DNA of 64,000 bases from Verticillium longisporum (GCA_019188255.1 JAETXT010000001.1:8308001-8372000); one strand, 5' to 3'. Positions 1 to 11,910 are shown, numbered from the stretch's first letter. Program-made: numbers and translations. The notes: generated from the letters alone by a model not told the origin.

Positions 1-466
1 GGCTTTGCCCTCTGCCTCCACCTTCCAGCCGGCTCCATCAGCTCGGGGCGCCGTGGGCGTGAGTCGCGACAGCGGAGGCACTCCACGTCTATCCAGCATC
101 CCACTTGGTGACCAAACTGTTGACCCGATCCCATTATTATCGCAACGGATGTCTCTACACCAAAAAGAGGCATCAAACCCGGCTCCATTTGGATGGCATG
201 TGAAATGATCATTCATGTCCTCAGTCATGGCAGGCACTTGGCGCAGTGTCATTATCCCATTGCGAAAGTTGCGCATGAATGACCTGGATCGTAACCTTGA
301 TGCGTAGATGGGCGCAACCTTGATGTCAGTACCGGACGCCACCACAAAATATCAAATCCGGGTTTAAGGTATTTAAACATGGCAACCCCTTTCCCATTGT
401 GGAAAAAGTTTCCTCGCCGCTACCCCATAGAGGCTCCAAAGGCGGTACTCATTACCCACGGACAAC
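1..466. other. Non-coding left edge
   Basis: No supportable gene. The only notable element is an AT-rich TATTTAAA-like stretch at about 369-376, roughly 90 bp before the ATG at 467, which could serve as its core promoter. Confidence 0.4.
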
Positions 467-1417
467 ATGAAGCAGCCCAAGACCACTGGTCTCTCATCTG
501 ACGCAGGCCACGTGCCTGACGAAGGATATACGGACATGCAGCCACCCCAGCAACATGACCCAGCTTGGTATATCAGCACGAATCGGTGGTTTTGCGAACA
601 CTGTCTCTGTTCTCATCCCATCTCGGCAAATGACCTTCCCACCTCCTCCAAAAATTATAGCTCGTGCCACTGGAAGACCCCGAATTACTATTGGGGAGTC
701 GAAATAAGCAGCATAGTGGCTGCGAGATACTACAATCTCCAAGACCATCACAAACAGATCATCCTGCGGAACGTTCAGCACTTTGATATGCTCGACTTCG
801 AGGCCCGGCGCCACCTCCGCCATCTTTTAAGGATTGCCACCTTTCAAATTCAGGGCGGCGACCTACCGCTTACGCTAAAAGTGACACCACGCGTCGTTAA
901 GCAGCAGAAATCGGGCACCAGCACAACCAAACTCCTAATCGAGTACACGTGGACGTATACGCCTGCCGACCAGCGAGTCATAACTGTTACGGATCTCAAA
1001 GCTATCAAGCTTTGTACCCATGTGGGATTTCAGCACGACGTTGCAGATGCGTTACTGGACCCGACTAGCATCACGTCTCGTATGAAGGCTGCTCTCTGCA
1101 CCCCCCACGGCTCTGTACAAAAAGGCAAGCTTCCAATCAGGTCCGGCTTTTGTCGCGACTGTCACCTCGAATACACAGTGGGCCAGTGGATTGGCGACAA
1201 TCGTGTTCTCGTCGTGGTTTGGCAGGATATTAGCCCTCATGACCCGGCACTGGACAGCACGGGTCCGACGCAGACTCCCGACGATGGCGGCCACATGCCC
1301 ATCAGCGGTCTTTTCAAAAAAAGCAAACAGGTTTTTACACCCCCCGCGGAGGCTGCCAAACATTCTAAGACGAGGCTGGAAAGTATCAAAGATTGTCTGA
1401 AAAAGATCAGACTGTGA
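467..1417 (+). CDS. Hypothetical protein with CxxC pairs
   Basis: A 316-aa intronless frame opening with ATG and ending in TGA. I do not recognise the family. Visible features are a Cys-rich knot near residues 42-49 (FCEHCLC followed by SH), a second Cys pair FCRDCH near residue 229, and a basic C-terminus ending KDCLKKIRL. The Cys pairs could bind zinc, but the spacing matches no finger I know. There is no signal peptide or membrane segment, so a soluble intracellular protein is likely. Codon use looks normal for the window, and length plus the conserved-looking Cys pairs are the reasons for calling it. Shorter frames on both strands overlap it and are treated as shadows. Confidence 0.6.
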   Translation: MKQPKTTGLSSDAGHVPDEGYTDMQPPQQHDPAWYISTNRWFCEHCLCSHPISANDLPTSSKNYSSCHWKTPNYYWGVEISSIVAARYYNLQDHHKQIILRNVQHFDMLDFEARRHLRHLLRIATFQIQGGDLPLTLKVTPRVVKQQKSGTSTTKLLIEYTWTYTPADQRVITVTDLKAIKLCTHVGFQHDVADALLDPTSITSRMKAALCTPHGSVQKGKLPIRSGFCRDCHLEYTVGQWIGDNRVLVVVWQDISPHDPALDSTGPTQTPDDGGHMPISGLFKKSKQVFTPPAEAAKHSKTRLESIKDCLKKIRL

Positions 1418-1899
1418 TGAACACCGGGTAAGGTAGTCATACTAGTCAAGCAATACGATTTGCCCGTTCAGTCAGAAGTCTGTGTTCAAGCCTGGATCAG
1501 CCATTTCATTGTCTCTCCGCAAACAAGACATCTAGTCGCATCTTTTGCTTCACCACCGACGCACAGGCACACTCTGTGCGCGAAAAGAAATCATATTATA
1601 GATTATTTAAAACGAAACCATCCCACCAGCGCAATTAACACCATCACCCAAAACCCTCCCATCGCCCAAAACACGCTCCAATTGAAGCGCTCCCCCGGTG
1701 GGGTGGCCCCCGCCTATGAGAGCCACACCCACCATGGCCAACATTGGCATCCTGACTCTTTTCCTCCTCCTCCTCCCGTAGGCTGGTTCTCGGCGCCGGG
1801 GGTGCCGGAAGAGGGCTCGGGGAGCGACGCGGAGGGAGAGAGGCGGCTCCGGGATGCCGGGCCATTTGCTGCCGGCTGGCAGGGGGGGGGAGGGGAGGG
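1418..1899. other. Intergenic spacer
   Basis: No gene supported. A short ATG frame at 1717 encodes a hydrophobic 21-residue peptide ending at TAG just before the repeat tract; it has no further support. Confidence 0.3.
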
Positions 1900-1917
1900 G
1901 GGGGGGCGACGGCGGGC

Positions 1918-1996
1918 GTGACAGTGATGCTGTCGTTGTTGATGCTGCTGCTGCTTCTGCTACTGCTGCTGCTGATACTGCTGTTGCTGCTGCTGT

Positions 1997-2040
<44 letters not shown>

Positions 2041-2093
2041 CTTTTTCTGCTGCTGCTGCTTCTTTTTCTGCTGCTGCTGCTATCGCCGCTATT
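1918..2093. repeat. Imperfect CTG/CAG microsatellite
   Basis: A CTG-rich tract about 175 bp long. Its core holds about twelve perfect CTG units (about 2002-2039), followed by two tandem copies of a 21-bp unit of the form TTCTTTTTC plus four CTG/TGC units. Read on one strand it gives poly-Leu and on the other poly-Ala with Glu-Lys-Glu breaks. The open frame on the minus strand begins at TTG, not ATG, so I do not call a gene. Confidence 0.9.
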
Positions 2094-3825
2094 GCGGCTG
2101 GCGGGAGGGCGAGGGGGGAGACCTCGGTCGTGTTGGCGGCGTTTTTGCTGCCGCCAGCAGCGGGTTCTCCCACAACAGACTTGGCTTTGGGGGGGGCGGC
2201 CAAAGCGAGAGATGATGGCGTAGGATGGGAAAGATGTTTCAATTCGATGTTTTCGTAAGCCCTGTGCTCAGTATCAGTAATGCCCCCCTGTACTCTTTGA
2301 GCTTACTTACATTTTGTATTTGTGCCTGTGTTGATGAAAAGAAGCCTCCAAGTAGAAGACGACAAGGGGGAGCGGGCTCGACATACCCAGACAGTGTCTC
2401 AACTATCTAGGTACTTACCTTACCTGATAGCATTTTCCTTCGACAGGTATCTCTTCCCCAAAATCTGCGGCGAATGCTGATGCCGGCATGACTGCCCATT
2501 CTTGATGGCCTTGGTATCAGATGAAACTTCCGTGGCAGCTTCCTCGAGAGAACAAACCCATGATGACTGCCGTTTGAGGAGCGATGACTACTTTCAAGGG
2601 CGGTTCACGTGAAGAAACAGAGTCATACAGCAAGGGCGGTGGCTTGGGGCGACTGAATTGGCATGATCACAGCAAGATCGACTGAGCCGGCCGTTGACAG
2701 CGATATGGCCTTGAAAGCAATCCATGCTGGTTGATGCACCAAAAGAAGTCAAGACTACCTTACCTTCCTAAGGCACGTATGAAGAAGGGACACTGGTCTT
2801 GGCAGTACTTGGAAAGCTGAACGGGTGGAAGACCTGGACCTGAGATGTGTCCGGCCTGAGTCTGGCCCGACTACTAGAAAACCATTTGGCGTATTCAATG
2901 AGATGAAAAGGAGCAAGAATAACGGATTGATGATGTGACAAAATGCCCAGTCAGAGGACCATCATACGACCATGTGGCTTAAACAAACTAGGTACCTAAG
3001 GTATTTAGGTAGTTTCGCTTTCCAGCCTGAACAGCATAAATCATGTACTCTTGCATTCCATTTCCCACAGCTGAATCAATGCCATGAGCGACTTCCTGAA
3101 GTGTAAAAGATGGAATCCGGGCAGTAAGAAGTGAGAGCAACAATAAGACCGAAATGGAGCGATGTTCCTGCGGAAGCAGCAGGCAAGTCATTTCACCCAA
3201 CATCGGTGTCGCCGCAGCTGCTTCCAGCCGTTCATTCCGTTCTGCCTTCCTGCCGCACCTGAGGAAAGAATCTGGCTCTGCCCTGATATACTTACCCGAC
3301 ATCACTACCTTGGGTAATGTAAGGATGATTTCGGGCAGGTACCTTCCGGCAGTCGACGTCCTGCCACACCAGCACGAGGCTGGGGCGACAAGAGCCTGCC
3401 ATTGGCTTTCTATCGAGATTCGGACGTGGCCGTCAAGCGCAGTACAGGATTCTTTCTGATGGGTTTGAAGCTTCTCTTGAAGACTCGAAATACAGGCCGT
3501 ATAATCCCCTGCTGTGATTCGAGTGTGATTTTGTTGCTCAGAGGCTTATACCTATGGGTAGACGAAGTTCAATTGAATTGGCTCCTACCAGCATTGGCGG
3601 TGTGAGTCTGCTGGAATCTGGACTAACAAGGATGTGCTACGCGCTGTGAGGGCCTTTCCATGGATCGTTCCTGTACACAATGAACTGGGAACATGTGTGT
3701 GGGAGAAATGTCAACGGCGATGAGATCTAGTTGGTTCATGGGCTTCATATTATCGAAAGCAGTAGTCATCGCTTCATTATCTAAGAATTCCGGTGCTGCC
3801 TGCTGGGAACACTATCGACACCTCA
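2094..3825. other. Intergenic spacer
   Basis: No gene supported. Contains palindromic CCTAGG/GGTACC-type clusters near 2408-2426 and 2990-3012 that recur elsewhere in the window. Small frames here lack family resemblance, introns or signal peptides. Confidence 0.4.
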
Positions 3826-4464
3826 TCAGATAAGTCTGAATCCGGGATACTTGATGGCGTCGAAATCAGGCTCAACCTCGTAGCCAAATCCCTCCAGCGC
3901 CCTGCGAGCCAGATTCAAGGCGGCGCAGACCGAGACGGTACTGTACGCGGTCGCGGTAGGCGTAGGCAGAGTGGTGGTGACAGCCGTGATGCCAGCGCAC
4001 GAACAGGCGCTGTAGTAGGCCGAGGCGGAGGAGCAGTATGTCGCGTAGGTGGGAACTGCTGTGGGCGTGATGGTGGCGGCACCGACATCCTGACGCTTCG
4101 CAACCCCGGCGGTAGGGAGAGTCACGGCACGCTTGAGGCTTGTCGGATTCGGGATGTTGACGATGGTGACGGTCGTTGTGAGGGTTGTGGTACTGTTTGC
4201 CAGGGAGTCAGGCATGGCAGTTTAAGATCACTTGTTCATCAATATCGGCACTCACGTAGTGAAAGGGCTGACTGTCACGACATTGAGCCTTGAGCAGTCG
4301 GCCTGACGGCTAGTCAGAGGAGGCCTCACGCCGGCTGTTCCTCCGACCCCGCGTTGGCAGTTATTTCCGGGATTGCATTGCTTGGTCGCGCGTCTCTCGA
4401 CAAAGCCGTTGCCGTACACGGCGGAGACGAAGACGGTAGGCAGAAAGAGGCTGGAGAACTTCAT
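3826..4464 (-). CDS. Small secreted Cys-module protein
   Basis: Two exons, complement(join(3826..4192,4256..4464)), give 191 aa; the 63-bp intron has GTGAGT and CAG ends and the phases fit exactly. The start MKFSSLFLPTVFVSAVYG is a clear signal peptide. The mature protein begins with CNPGNNCQRGVGGT, then a Thr-rich stretch, then YCSSASAYYSACSCAG and another Thr-rich stretch. The N-terminal Cys block, the Thr linker and the YxxACxC block match the first part of the GLEYA adhesin at 20966-22049, including the intron position after the first block. KR pairs near the middle could be Kex2 sites. A TATATC element lies about 100 bp upstream. It is probably a cell-wall or extracellular protein; the function is unknown. 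Confidence 0.8.
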
Positions 4465-5138
4465 GGTAGATAAATGAGATGAGTTGGTGATTTGGTGTTA
4501 AGTCGTCTGGTGATGTCGCAAGAATCAATGAGGTCGAACAGCCTTATGGCAAAGGGAGGAGCAAGATATACCCCAGAATCTAGATATGGTGTTACCCCCG
4601 CCGATAAGTCAAGGCTAAGAGGATCGTGTTAGACCCAGACCGACGGTCGTTGACAGGGGTTTCCACATCACACGTGGTGATCCACTGCTGCTGGCACCGC
4701 TGGATCTCTCGATTAGGCAGGGCCTAGACCGAACAGCTATCCCGATGTGCCATGTAGCGTGTGCAGCCCCAGAGCTGCGCTTCTTTAGGCGAGCGTTGGA
4801 GCTTTCAGCTGGCGTGGGCTCCCCTGACTATTGGGCCAAGACCCGCCGACCTTTCCGCAAGAGGTGATGGCGCTGCATTGGGGCGATCAACTATCACCAT
4901 GCTGCTTCCTTCGACTTCAGGTATTGATAGCAAGCCCCGGGGTAGAGGGCCAGAACAGCACCAACGGATGAATCGGCTGACCTGCGAAATCAGTGGCTCG
5001 GGCTCGCCGAGATACGAGCACTTTTTTATCACATTGTGAACCGCAGGATGCTATCTGACAACCGCTGCTGCACATCTGAGTTCAGCGGTATTTGTCCTTC
5101 TCTCGTCAACTCGACATCGACAACACCATCAAGCCCTC
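4465..5138. other. Divergent promoter region
   Basis: Lies between the minus-strand secreted protein gene and the plus-strand P450, so it holds both promoters. No gene seen. Confidence 0.4.
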
Positions 5139-6695
5139 ATGATGCTGGGCCAAGTTATCGAGCCAACAGCTGTGAGCTTTGCGCTCATTTTCCTGTTTGT
5201 TAAATTAGCATCCTACTTGCATCAAGCGTTTCAAAAAGACCATGGCGGCAGCCTCAAAGGCTTCTCTCATGCCTCGGCTGCTATCAGTCCGCCCAAGCTC
5301 AGGTCGCAAATACCCTACATCGGCCACATCATCGGTTATATGCGCCAAGGAAACGACTACTTCAGCAATCTCTGCTTGAGGCTCTCGAACAAACGGCCCA
5401 TCTTCACCCTCAACATGGCTGGAATCCAGCTGGTCATGGTGCAGCCAGAATTGCGCCGACACCTACCCAAGACCAAACACCTGCAGCTCAACCATCTCGT
5501 CGCAACTATGTTTCGTCGCAGTCTTAGCTTCGGCGACCATTCGTGTTCTCTGCTTAAGGAAGAGTTTGATCTGAGCCGCGGGTTTGGCGCCGACATATCT
5601 CGCATCTTCCGTGGAGAGTTCATCCCAAACTTGAACCTCCGGAAATACATCCACAGGTTAGATGCTCATTTCGAGACGAGCCTTGATACTCTGCAGGAGC
5701 AGGGAAATGGTACCCTGCGTGTCGAGGAATGGGTCTTCTCAACCTTTGTGGGGGCTCTGGGCAAGGCTCTATGGGACGATCACGCCGGGGAAGGTCCCTT
5801 CGCGGATGCGGCCTTCCTGGCAGACATGCGTATCATGCTGCTCAACATTCGGCAGCTGAACAGCCCACTCAGCTTTCTTTTGAATCCGAGGGCGGTTAGT
5901 GCGCGAAAGTCCGTTCGAAAAGCGCTGCAGGATGATGCATCCCAGACGTCGCACCCAGAAGACAGCTTCCTTGGACGATTGCGAGCTGCCTGTGCTGCGC
6001 ACGGCGCCCGAGAGGAGGACTGGACCGACTACCAGCTGCTACTGATTGCAGGTGCGGGACCGAACGTAACCGCTGCGTCGACCTGGATGATACATCATCT
6101 GCTCGCCTGTCCAGAGTGGCTGGCTCTGGTTCGAGAGCAGGTGGACTCCTTTGTCGGAACCGAGGAGAGCCATATTGACCTGGCGGACGTACCCAGCAAG
6201 TGTCCTCGACTGTTGGCAACTTGGCACGAGGTTTTGCGCTATCACGGTGGTATGGCCATTGGCCGCTATGTACAAGAGGATACAACACTCGGGGAGGGCT
6301 GGAGACTGCAGAAAGGAAGCTACTTGATGACACCGCTGAGGCCTCATCATGTAGACCCGCAGGTGTGGGGACCTACAGCCATGGCTTTTGACCCATCAAG
6401 ATTCCTGAAGGCTGATGGCAGCATTGACGAGAGCCAGAAAAAGAAAATGAGGATGTTTGGGCTTTTTGGGAGCCTGTGCCCTGGAAGATTCCTGGCTGTT
6501 AACATGACCATGGCGTTCGTCATTCGATTCATCTCTTCAGTAGAACTTCACACATTAGATGGCTGTCAACACTCTGTTCCTTCCGAGAGAGTTGAGAGCG
6601 TGGCCGGGCTGCCAACACCAGCATGGGACATGGAAGTGGGCTGGACGAAGCGCGAAGAGAATGCGAGGGCAGTCAGATTTTGTTTCAAGAAATGA
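5139..6695 (+). CDS. Cytochrome P450 monooxygenase
   Basis: An intronless 518-aa frame of usual microsomal P450 length, starting ATG ATG. An N-terminal hydrophobic segment (about residues 8-28) would anchor it in the ER. The K-helix ExxR reads EVLR (E364, R367). The heme loop reads FGLFGSLCPGR with the thiolate Cys at about residue 447. The I-helix segment GAGPNVTAAS lacks the common TT pair; a replaced acid-alcohol pair is known in CYP7/CYP8-like enzymes, which the overall sequence resembles. Expected chemistry is O2- and NADPH-dependent hydroxylation of a lipophilic, perhaps sterol- or terpene-like, substrate. No other secondary-metabolism gene is adjacent, so I do not place it in a cluster. 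It is convergent with the carboxylate transporter. Confidence 0.92.
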   Translation: MMLGQVIEPTAVSFALIFLFVKLASYLHQAFQKDHGGSLKGFSHASAAISPPKLRSQIPYIGHIIGYMRQGNDYFSNLCLRLSNKRPIFTLNMAGIQLVMVQPELRRHLPKTKHLQLNHLVATMFRRSLSFGDHSCSLLKEEFDLSRGFGADISRIFRGEFIPNLNLRKYIHRLDAHFETSLDTLQEQGNGTLRVEEWVFSTFVGALGKALWDDHAGEGPFADAAFLADMRIMLLNIRQLNSPLSFLLNPRAVSARKSVRKALQDDASQTSHPEDSFLGRLRAACAAHGAREEDWTDYQLLLIAGAGPNVTAASTWMIHHLLACPEWLALVREQVDSFVGTEESHIDLADVPSKCPRLLATWHEVLRYHGGMAIGRYVQEDTTLGEGWRLQKGSYLMTPLRPHHVDPQVWGPTAMAFDPSRFLKADGSIDESQKKKMRMFGLFGSLCPGRFLAVNMTMAFVIRFISSVELHTLDGCQHSVPSERVESVAGLPTPAWDMEVGWTKREENARAVRFCFKK

Positions 6696-7200
6696 CGATA
6701 AATCGAGTTGATGAAGATGAGCATAATGATAGAAGCATTAAACTTTGACTGAGTGTTCGCTTCGCCTTCATCGCCAGCTTTCTGATGGCGAGACTATTGG
6801 GAAACAAGCAGGCTGTTGGATGGGAGCTTTCGCACAATAAAAATCATCCAATATGGATTGCCAATGTCTCAAGTCATTGGACAGGTATATATGCTGGCTA
6901 AGCAAGTTGCTCTTGTCGAGTTTACATATCGGAGCAATTTAACGCTGCATAGAAGCGTAGAGCGAGCCAGAAAGATTCAACCACAATGCCGTGGATTTAC
7001 GAGGGATGGATTGCAATTTTTACCCCAGTGGATCAACAAACGGTATCACAACCTCTATAATAACACAAGATTGTTTATAATTTTGATCTATTGTTTTGAG
7101 TTCAAGACCTGCGTGCGCACCGCTCGAACGCTAATGCATCAAGAGCACTACCTGGACACAATGCGTCTCTAACCTTTAGATGTAAGCATCTGCCACTCAT
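6696..7200. other. Convergent 3' region
   Basis: Shared 3' flank of the P450 (+) and the carboxylate transporter (-). AT-rich; no gene or strong hairpin seen. Confidence 0.4.
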
Positions 7201-8889
7201 CTACCGCGCCGTCTCAACCCGCGACTCCTCCTTGGACTCAACCCCGGCCTCCTCGTCCTTCTCAATGTCAGCGACCTTCTGCTCGAGATGGTCGTCCGTC
7301 TGCACGCCGGCCACAGCATTCTCAAACGAGCGGCCCCTCTTCTCAGGACCCAGCATGGTCGTGCAGACGATGCCCATAGCAATGATGGCGGTGGCGATAC
7401 CCATGGTCGGGCCAAACGCCTCAACCTTTGTGGGGCCTTTCTTGCCCTGGATGGTGAAGAGCGTGTTCTCGGCGATGGCGTTGACAATCTGGGGCGTGGG
7501 CGACGGGGTGGCGGTGCCGAGCTGGTAGCAGGTGCCGGGGGACGCCGGGCGGGAGGCGGGCGGGGACAGCTCGTTGTGGTGGATGGGGAAGACGCCCCAG
7601 GGGCCCTGGACGAAGAACTGCATGAAGAAGCCGCTGGCGCTGAGGCTGCGCTCGCCGTGGGGCAGGATCCAGGCGGGGATGAGGCAGGCCGAGATGAGGG
7701 CCGAAGCGATGATGGCGCGGCGGCGGCCGAAGAACTGCGACAGGTAGCCGATGATGGTGCCGCCGACGCAGGCGCCCGTCTTCATGAGGATCGAGGCGCG
7801 CGAGGCGGCGGCGTTGTCGAGCTGCTTCTGCGTGAGCATGAAGGTCGTGTACGAGTCTTGCGACGTGTGCGAGTAGTAGTTGAACCACGTCATGAGGATG
7901 ATGCAGTAGATGCACATGCGCCACTCGGCGCGGATCATGGCCCGCGTCGCCCGCCAGAAGTCGCCGGCCGACGTGTGCGACTTGGCACCGCTGGCCTTGG
8001 CTTCGAGGAACTGCTGAGACTCGGGGAAGGCGACGCGGACGAGACCGACGGCGATGGAGAAGCCGGCTGGAGGAGTTCCGTCAGCAGGTGCTTTGCTGGA
8101 AAAGTGAAATGTGACTGATAAGCTTACCAGCGATCCAGAAGACCGTCTTCCAGGTGTTTGTCTCACCACCGACACCCAGGTTGGCACAGGCGGCGAGCAC
8201 GTAGCCAAAGGAGTAACCCTGTTGTAGAATGCCGGACATGAGACCGCGAGCGTTCGTCCTGGGCCGTGTGTTAGTGTCTCACTCTCATCTTACTTCGAAC
8301 CCTCAAGCAAGGGATCGGCAGTCAGGATCATAACGTACGGGCAGTGCTCCAGCGCCATGGCAATGGCGTTTCCGTAGACACCTCCCATGAAGAGACCAAA
8401 CAGAGACCTGACGGCGAGGAACTGCTGGAAGGTGGTGCTGTAAATGGTGGCGATCTGCAGCAGGCCGAGGATGATCATGTTGGCAACCATGGGCCACTTG
8501 CGGCCCCAAGCATCACCAGCGAGACCAAAGGCCGCAGCACCGACTGATCGGAGAAGCAGCGTCAGGGTGATGGCCGTGGTGATGTCCGTCTTGGAACGGT
8601 CATAGTAGGTGGCGAGCTTCTTGGTCTGGATGGAGAGGGCGTGGAAGTCAAAGGCGTCAGCTGTCCAGGCGAGGAAGCCAACGACGAAGAAGAGCCAGTC
8701 GCGAGCAGACAGCTGGGCGAGGAGGGTGATGGGGTTCTGAATGGGGTCGGGGTCGCGCCACTCTGTGTGTGTTTCGCCCTCGGGGGTCGTGACGACGACG
8801 CGCTGGCGCCAGACTGTGAGGTCGCGGAGGGACTGCTTGGCCGTGGCGAAAGTGCCCTTGGCGAGGGGGTCCGCCTGCGTGACGGCCAT
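7201..8889 (-). CDS. JEN1-like: Jen1-type carboxylate:H+ symporter (MFS)
   Basis: Three exons, complement(join(7201..8066,8128..8258,8339..8889)), give 515 aa; introns of 61 and 80 bp have standard ends and preserve frame. It is a 12-segment major facilitator. The Jen1-family signature N-x-x-S-H-x-S-Q-D-x-x-x-T is present as NYYSHTSQDSYTT from about residue 290, and the MFS loop DAWGRKW follows the early helices. Jen1 proteins import lactate, pyruvate or related acids with protons across the plasma membrane and are usually glucose-repressed. I start at MAVTQADP because the in-frame extension upstream does not look like the family. A TATAAA lies about 180 bp upstream (9067-9072). The stretch encoded near 7497-7560 departs from family consensus. 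Confidence 0.93.
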
Positions 8890-11800
8890 CTTGCGGGTGG
8901 TTGAAAAAGCTTCTGGCTGTGTCTGTGGGTGGCAGAATACCACAAGGACGAAAACAATGGTGAAAAGGGTGTTGACCGAAGGGATGTGTCGACGGAAGGT
9001 GAATCGACGACTGAGTAAGAGTTTGAGAGTAGAGGGAGGTTCATCTGGAAGACGACAGCCACCGTCTTTATACTTCGGCACTCACTCAGACAATATGACC
9101 AGTAAGAGATTTCCACTTCGCATACAACAAGATCAGACACCTTATCTGCCCCGCGTCCTACACGCCCCGGAGTGCCACGGCCCATGGGGTACCCGGCCTT
9201 GACCGAGCGACGGGTCAGTGAGTCCGTGGTGTGACGCCGCACCGCAGCCACGACAGGGTGGTCGCATGCACGCGGGACCAGGTACAGAGCAGAGAGAATA
9301 ATGGCAGCCAACCGGGCCAACAGCACTGATGATCCGCTACCCCGTGTCAGGTGGTAGCTATGCGGAGTAAGACAAAGGGCTATCCACACGAGGTGAGGAG
9401 GAGCTGGGGGCACTGAGATTCGTGATGAGGGGAAATGATGGAGGCAAGGGGTTTCCGTGTGGGGAATGGTGTGAGGGAAAAGTATTCATGTCGCATCGAC
9501 GGAATGGGTTGTATCGGGTGCTGTCGTGGGGGGGGTTGGAAAGGAGTTATTGTTGATCTAGGTGGTGGCGGTAGCGCTGATGGTGGTGATGCCATGAGAG
9601 ACACGGACTATGCAGGGTTGACGTCGTGTAGCGTATTCCATTTCCTCTTCACACCATCCTTGCTGATTGGAAATGTGACAGACCAGAGAGGAAGAAGCAA
9701 GACGTCCAAGTCGAGGTTTGAAGAAGTGGTTGAAGAAACACCAAGGGACAGATAGCACAGCGAACAGACCAAGATCGACACTTTGCCAAACAAAGGAACC
9801 CTAAAAATAAGGCCAAACCTCCCAAAGTCGCCATCACCGCTACTTGTTCGAACACAACGCAACCTCGTAAAACACCACAGCAACTCCTGAAGGACCCCCC
9901 CCCACCAACTATCCGACCCCCCATTTCGATAAGACAGATTGGCCACTTGTTGAGAGTCGTGACTCTCTCTCTCTCTCTCCTCTTCTCCGCATCTTTGTTT
10001 TCCCCAAATCATCGAAAAATAACAGGAGCCTCCCCCGCTTGGATCCTCCCGTTCGACACAACCACTGACCGAAAAAGCCCGATGACTCGTCGAGTGTGCC
10101 GTCTTCCGCGGTCTTGCAGGGGATCGTCACGTCGACGATACGCTGGCACGGATAGACCGGCATAGCCAGCCCACAACTCACAAACGCCCCGTAGGCCACC
10201 GCAAGCGAAACGCCTCCAGGTCTTTTTTTTTCTCCCTCTTTTTTTTCTCCCTCTTTTCCCCAGAGGCCTAACAAGCTTACCGATAAGCTTCTTCTGGGGG
10301 AGGCTGTGCGATCTTTAATTCTCGACTCTCCCAAAGCTAAGCAAAATCTCGCGACAATCATTGCCTGTGTACGTCCTTGTCCCTCTGGTAAATGTCTCTT
10401 GGGAAGGGCCGGTAGTTTATCTGCCCAACCGCAGGGTCCCTGACGTGCATCGCAAAGCAGTCGCCCTCGTCTGACGTTTTCCCTTTTTCGAACAGGAGGC
10501 TCAAAAAGTCAAGCAATCGCCCAGACTCTTGGCACAGCGGGAAGGGCGTTTGCGTGCGCACGCGCACAACCTACCTACCCCCCCCAAACCCTCGCAAGAG
10601 CCGAAAGTTACTGATCCCTGCATCGTCGTGGGGACACCGCGCACTTCTGTCCGGGCGGGAGAGCCCCCCAAGAAGGAAAAGGAAAAAGAATATTCCAACC
10701 CCTGCCCGTCCTTCGCTTCCGCGACAGACCTGTCAATGGGATTCCAGACCGTGGACGCGACACCTGTGGGCATCCGCGGGCAGGCAACAGAACGCCACGG
10801 CTGAAGCCCCCTGCGCCTGCGGGGATCAGTGAGTCGAATAAGTGCGCCGCCCGCTGGCTTCTTCGCGGCGTGCTCTGACTAGCATTGTTCGAGAAGCCAT
10901 CGCCGAATGCGCTTCGAAAATGAGCCGGGGGGGCACAAGGTGGGGGGCGAGAGGAGAGCGCGTGGGATGGGAGGCTGAAGCGGAGCTTTCCAGCATTGCG
11001 TGGGCGACGTGCACTCGGTCAGGCCATTCCACCTACCGGTTCTTTGTCGCGCGGGCAATTGACCGCTCTCGAGATGGCCAGGGGGGGGGGGTCGTGTAAC
11101 ACCTGGTACCACGTTGTGACCAGTCAAGCTTTTTCTGGGGGACGTCAGGGACGAGAGAAGCACGGAGCTAGCTCACGTGGAGAGGAAGTAAACCCGTGTT
11201 ACTACAGGTATAGAGGTTGTAGGTCTGACTCGGGGACTCTCCACGTCCGGAAGCTTTTCCCCCCTTTCCCTTTGGTGAGACGGAACGTGATGCCAAGGGG
11301 AGAGGAGGCGCTCCGGTGGTGGGATGATTCGTCCGAAAATGCAATTCATCAGCGTGAGCTCAACGGCGCGTCAAGTCAAGCACACAAGCGAGACCAGCAC
11401 TGACGACCATGCAGTCCCGTCGCGGCGCCTCCGTGCTGTCCCGCGCCTCGACCCCCTCGTCCTATTCTCGTCCGCCGCGCTCCGTGCAACCGTGACATGT
11501 ATTGTTCATCAGGCACCAGAGCATATTCGTCGAATAGCCGAAAGAAAATATCTCGTGTACGTTTCCCATTCCGAGTACATGTACATACCAGACAGACGCT
11601 TCGCTACCCCGCCAAATCAAACCCCATAACTCCGGTGAATGTCGTGTCCGGAAGGTTCCGTATCCCTTCCTGAATGCTAATGCCGTTGCCAATAATGAGA
11701 CTGATACTCATGCTGATGCCATGCCACACCATGTCGTGCTAGACGACGATAACCCTCCATCCAAGTCTATAGTCATATCGGTTTCTTCCGTTCCGACCCG

Positions 11801-11910
11801 AGCGTGGGCGTCGAAGCCAATCTTTCTTCCCACGACGTGCAAGACTTTGCAAGGACTTGCCATCTTCTCTCACATCCCTCTCAACTCGCTCACTCACTCA
11901 CAACGTCCCC
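8890..11910. other. 3-kb spacer with pyrimidine tracts
   Basis: Upstream region of the transporter and downstream region of the Prm10-like gene. It contains strand-asymmetric tracts: a CT repeat at about 9963-9982, two poly-T/TC blocks at about 10221-10260, and a 7-bp inverted repeat AAGCTTA/TAAGCTT at 10273-10290. Short frames here show no domain or signal peptide. A long 5' UTR or a non-coding RNA is possible but not shown. Confidence 0.4.
9067..9072 (-). promoter_or_regulatory. Putative TATA box of the carboxylate transporter
   Basis: TATAAA on the minus strand about 180 bp before the chosen ATG at 8889. Confidence 0.4.

Noticed and set aside
1607..2242. 211-aa minus-strand poly-Ala frame across the CTG tract
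   Set aside because: It opens at TTG, has only one internal Met far downstream, and its length comes from the repeat having no stop in that frame.
7288..8118. 276-aa plus-strand frame
   Set aside because: Antisense to the Jen1-like transporter, with typical GC-rich shadow composition.
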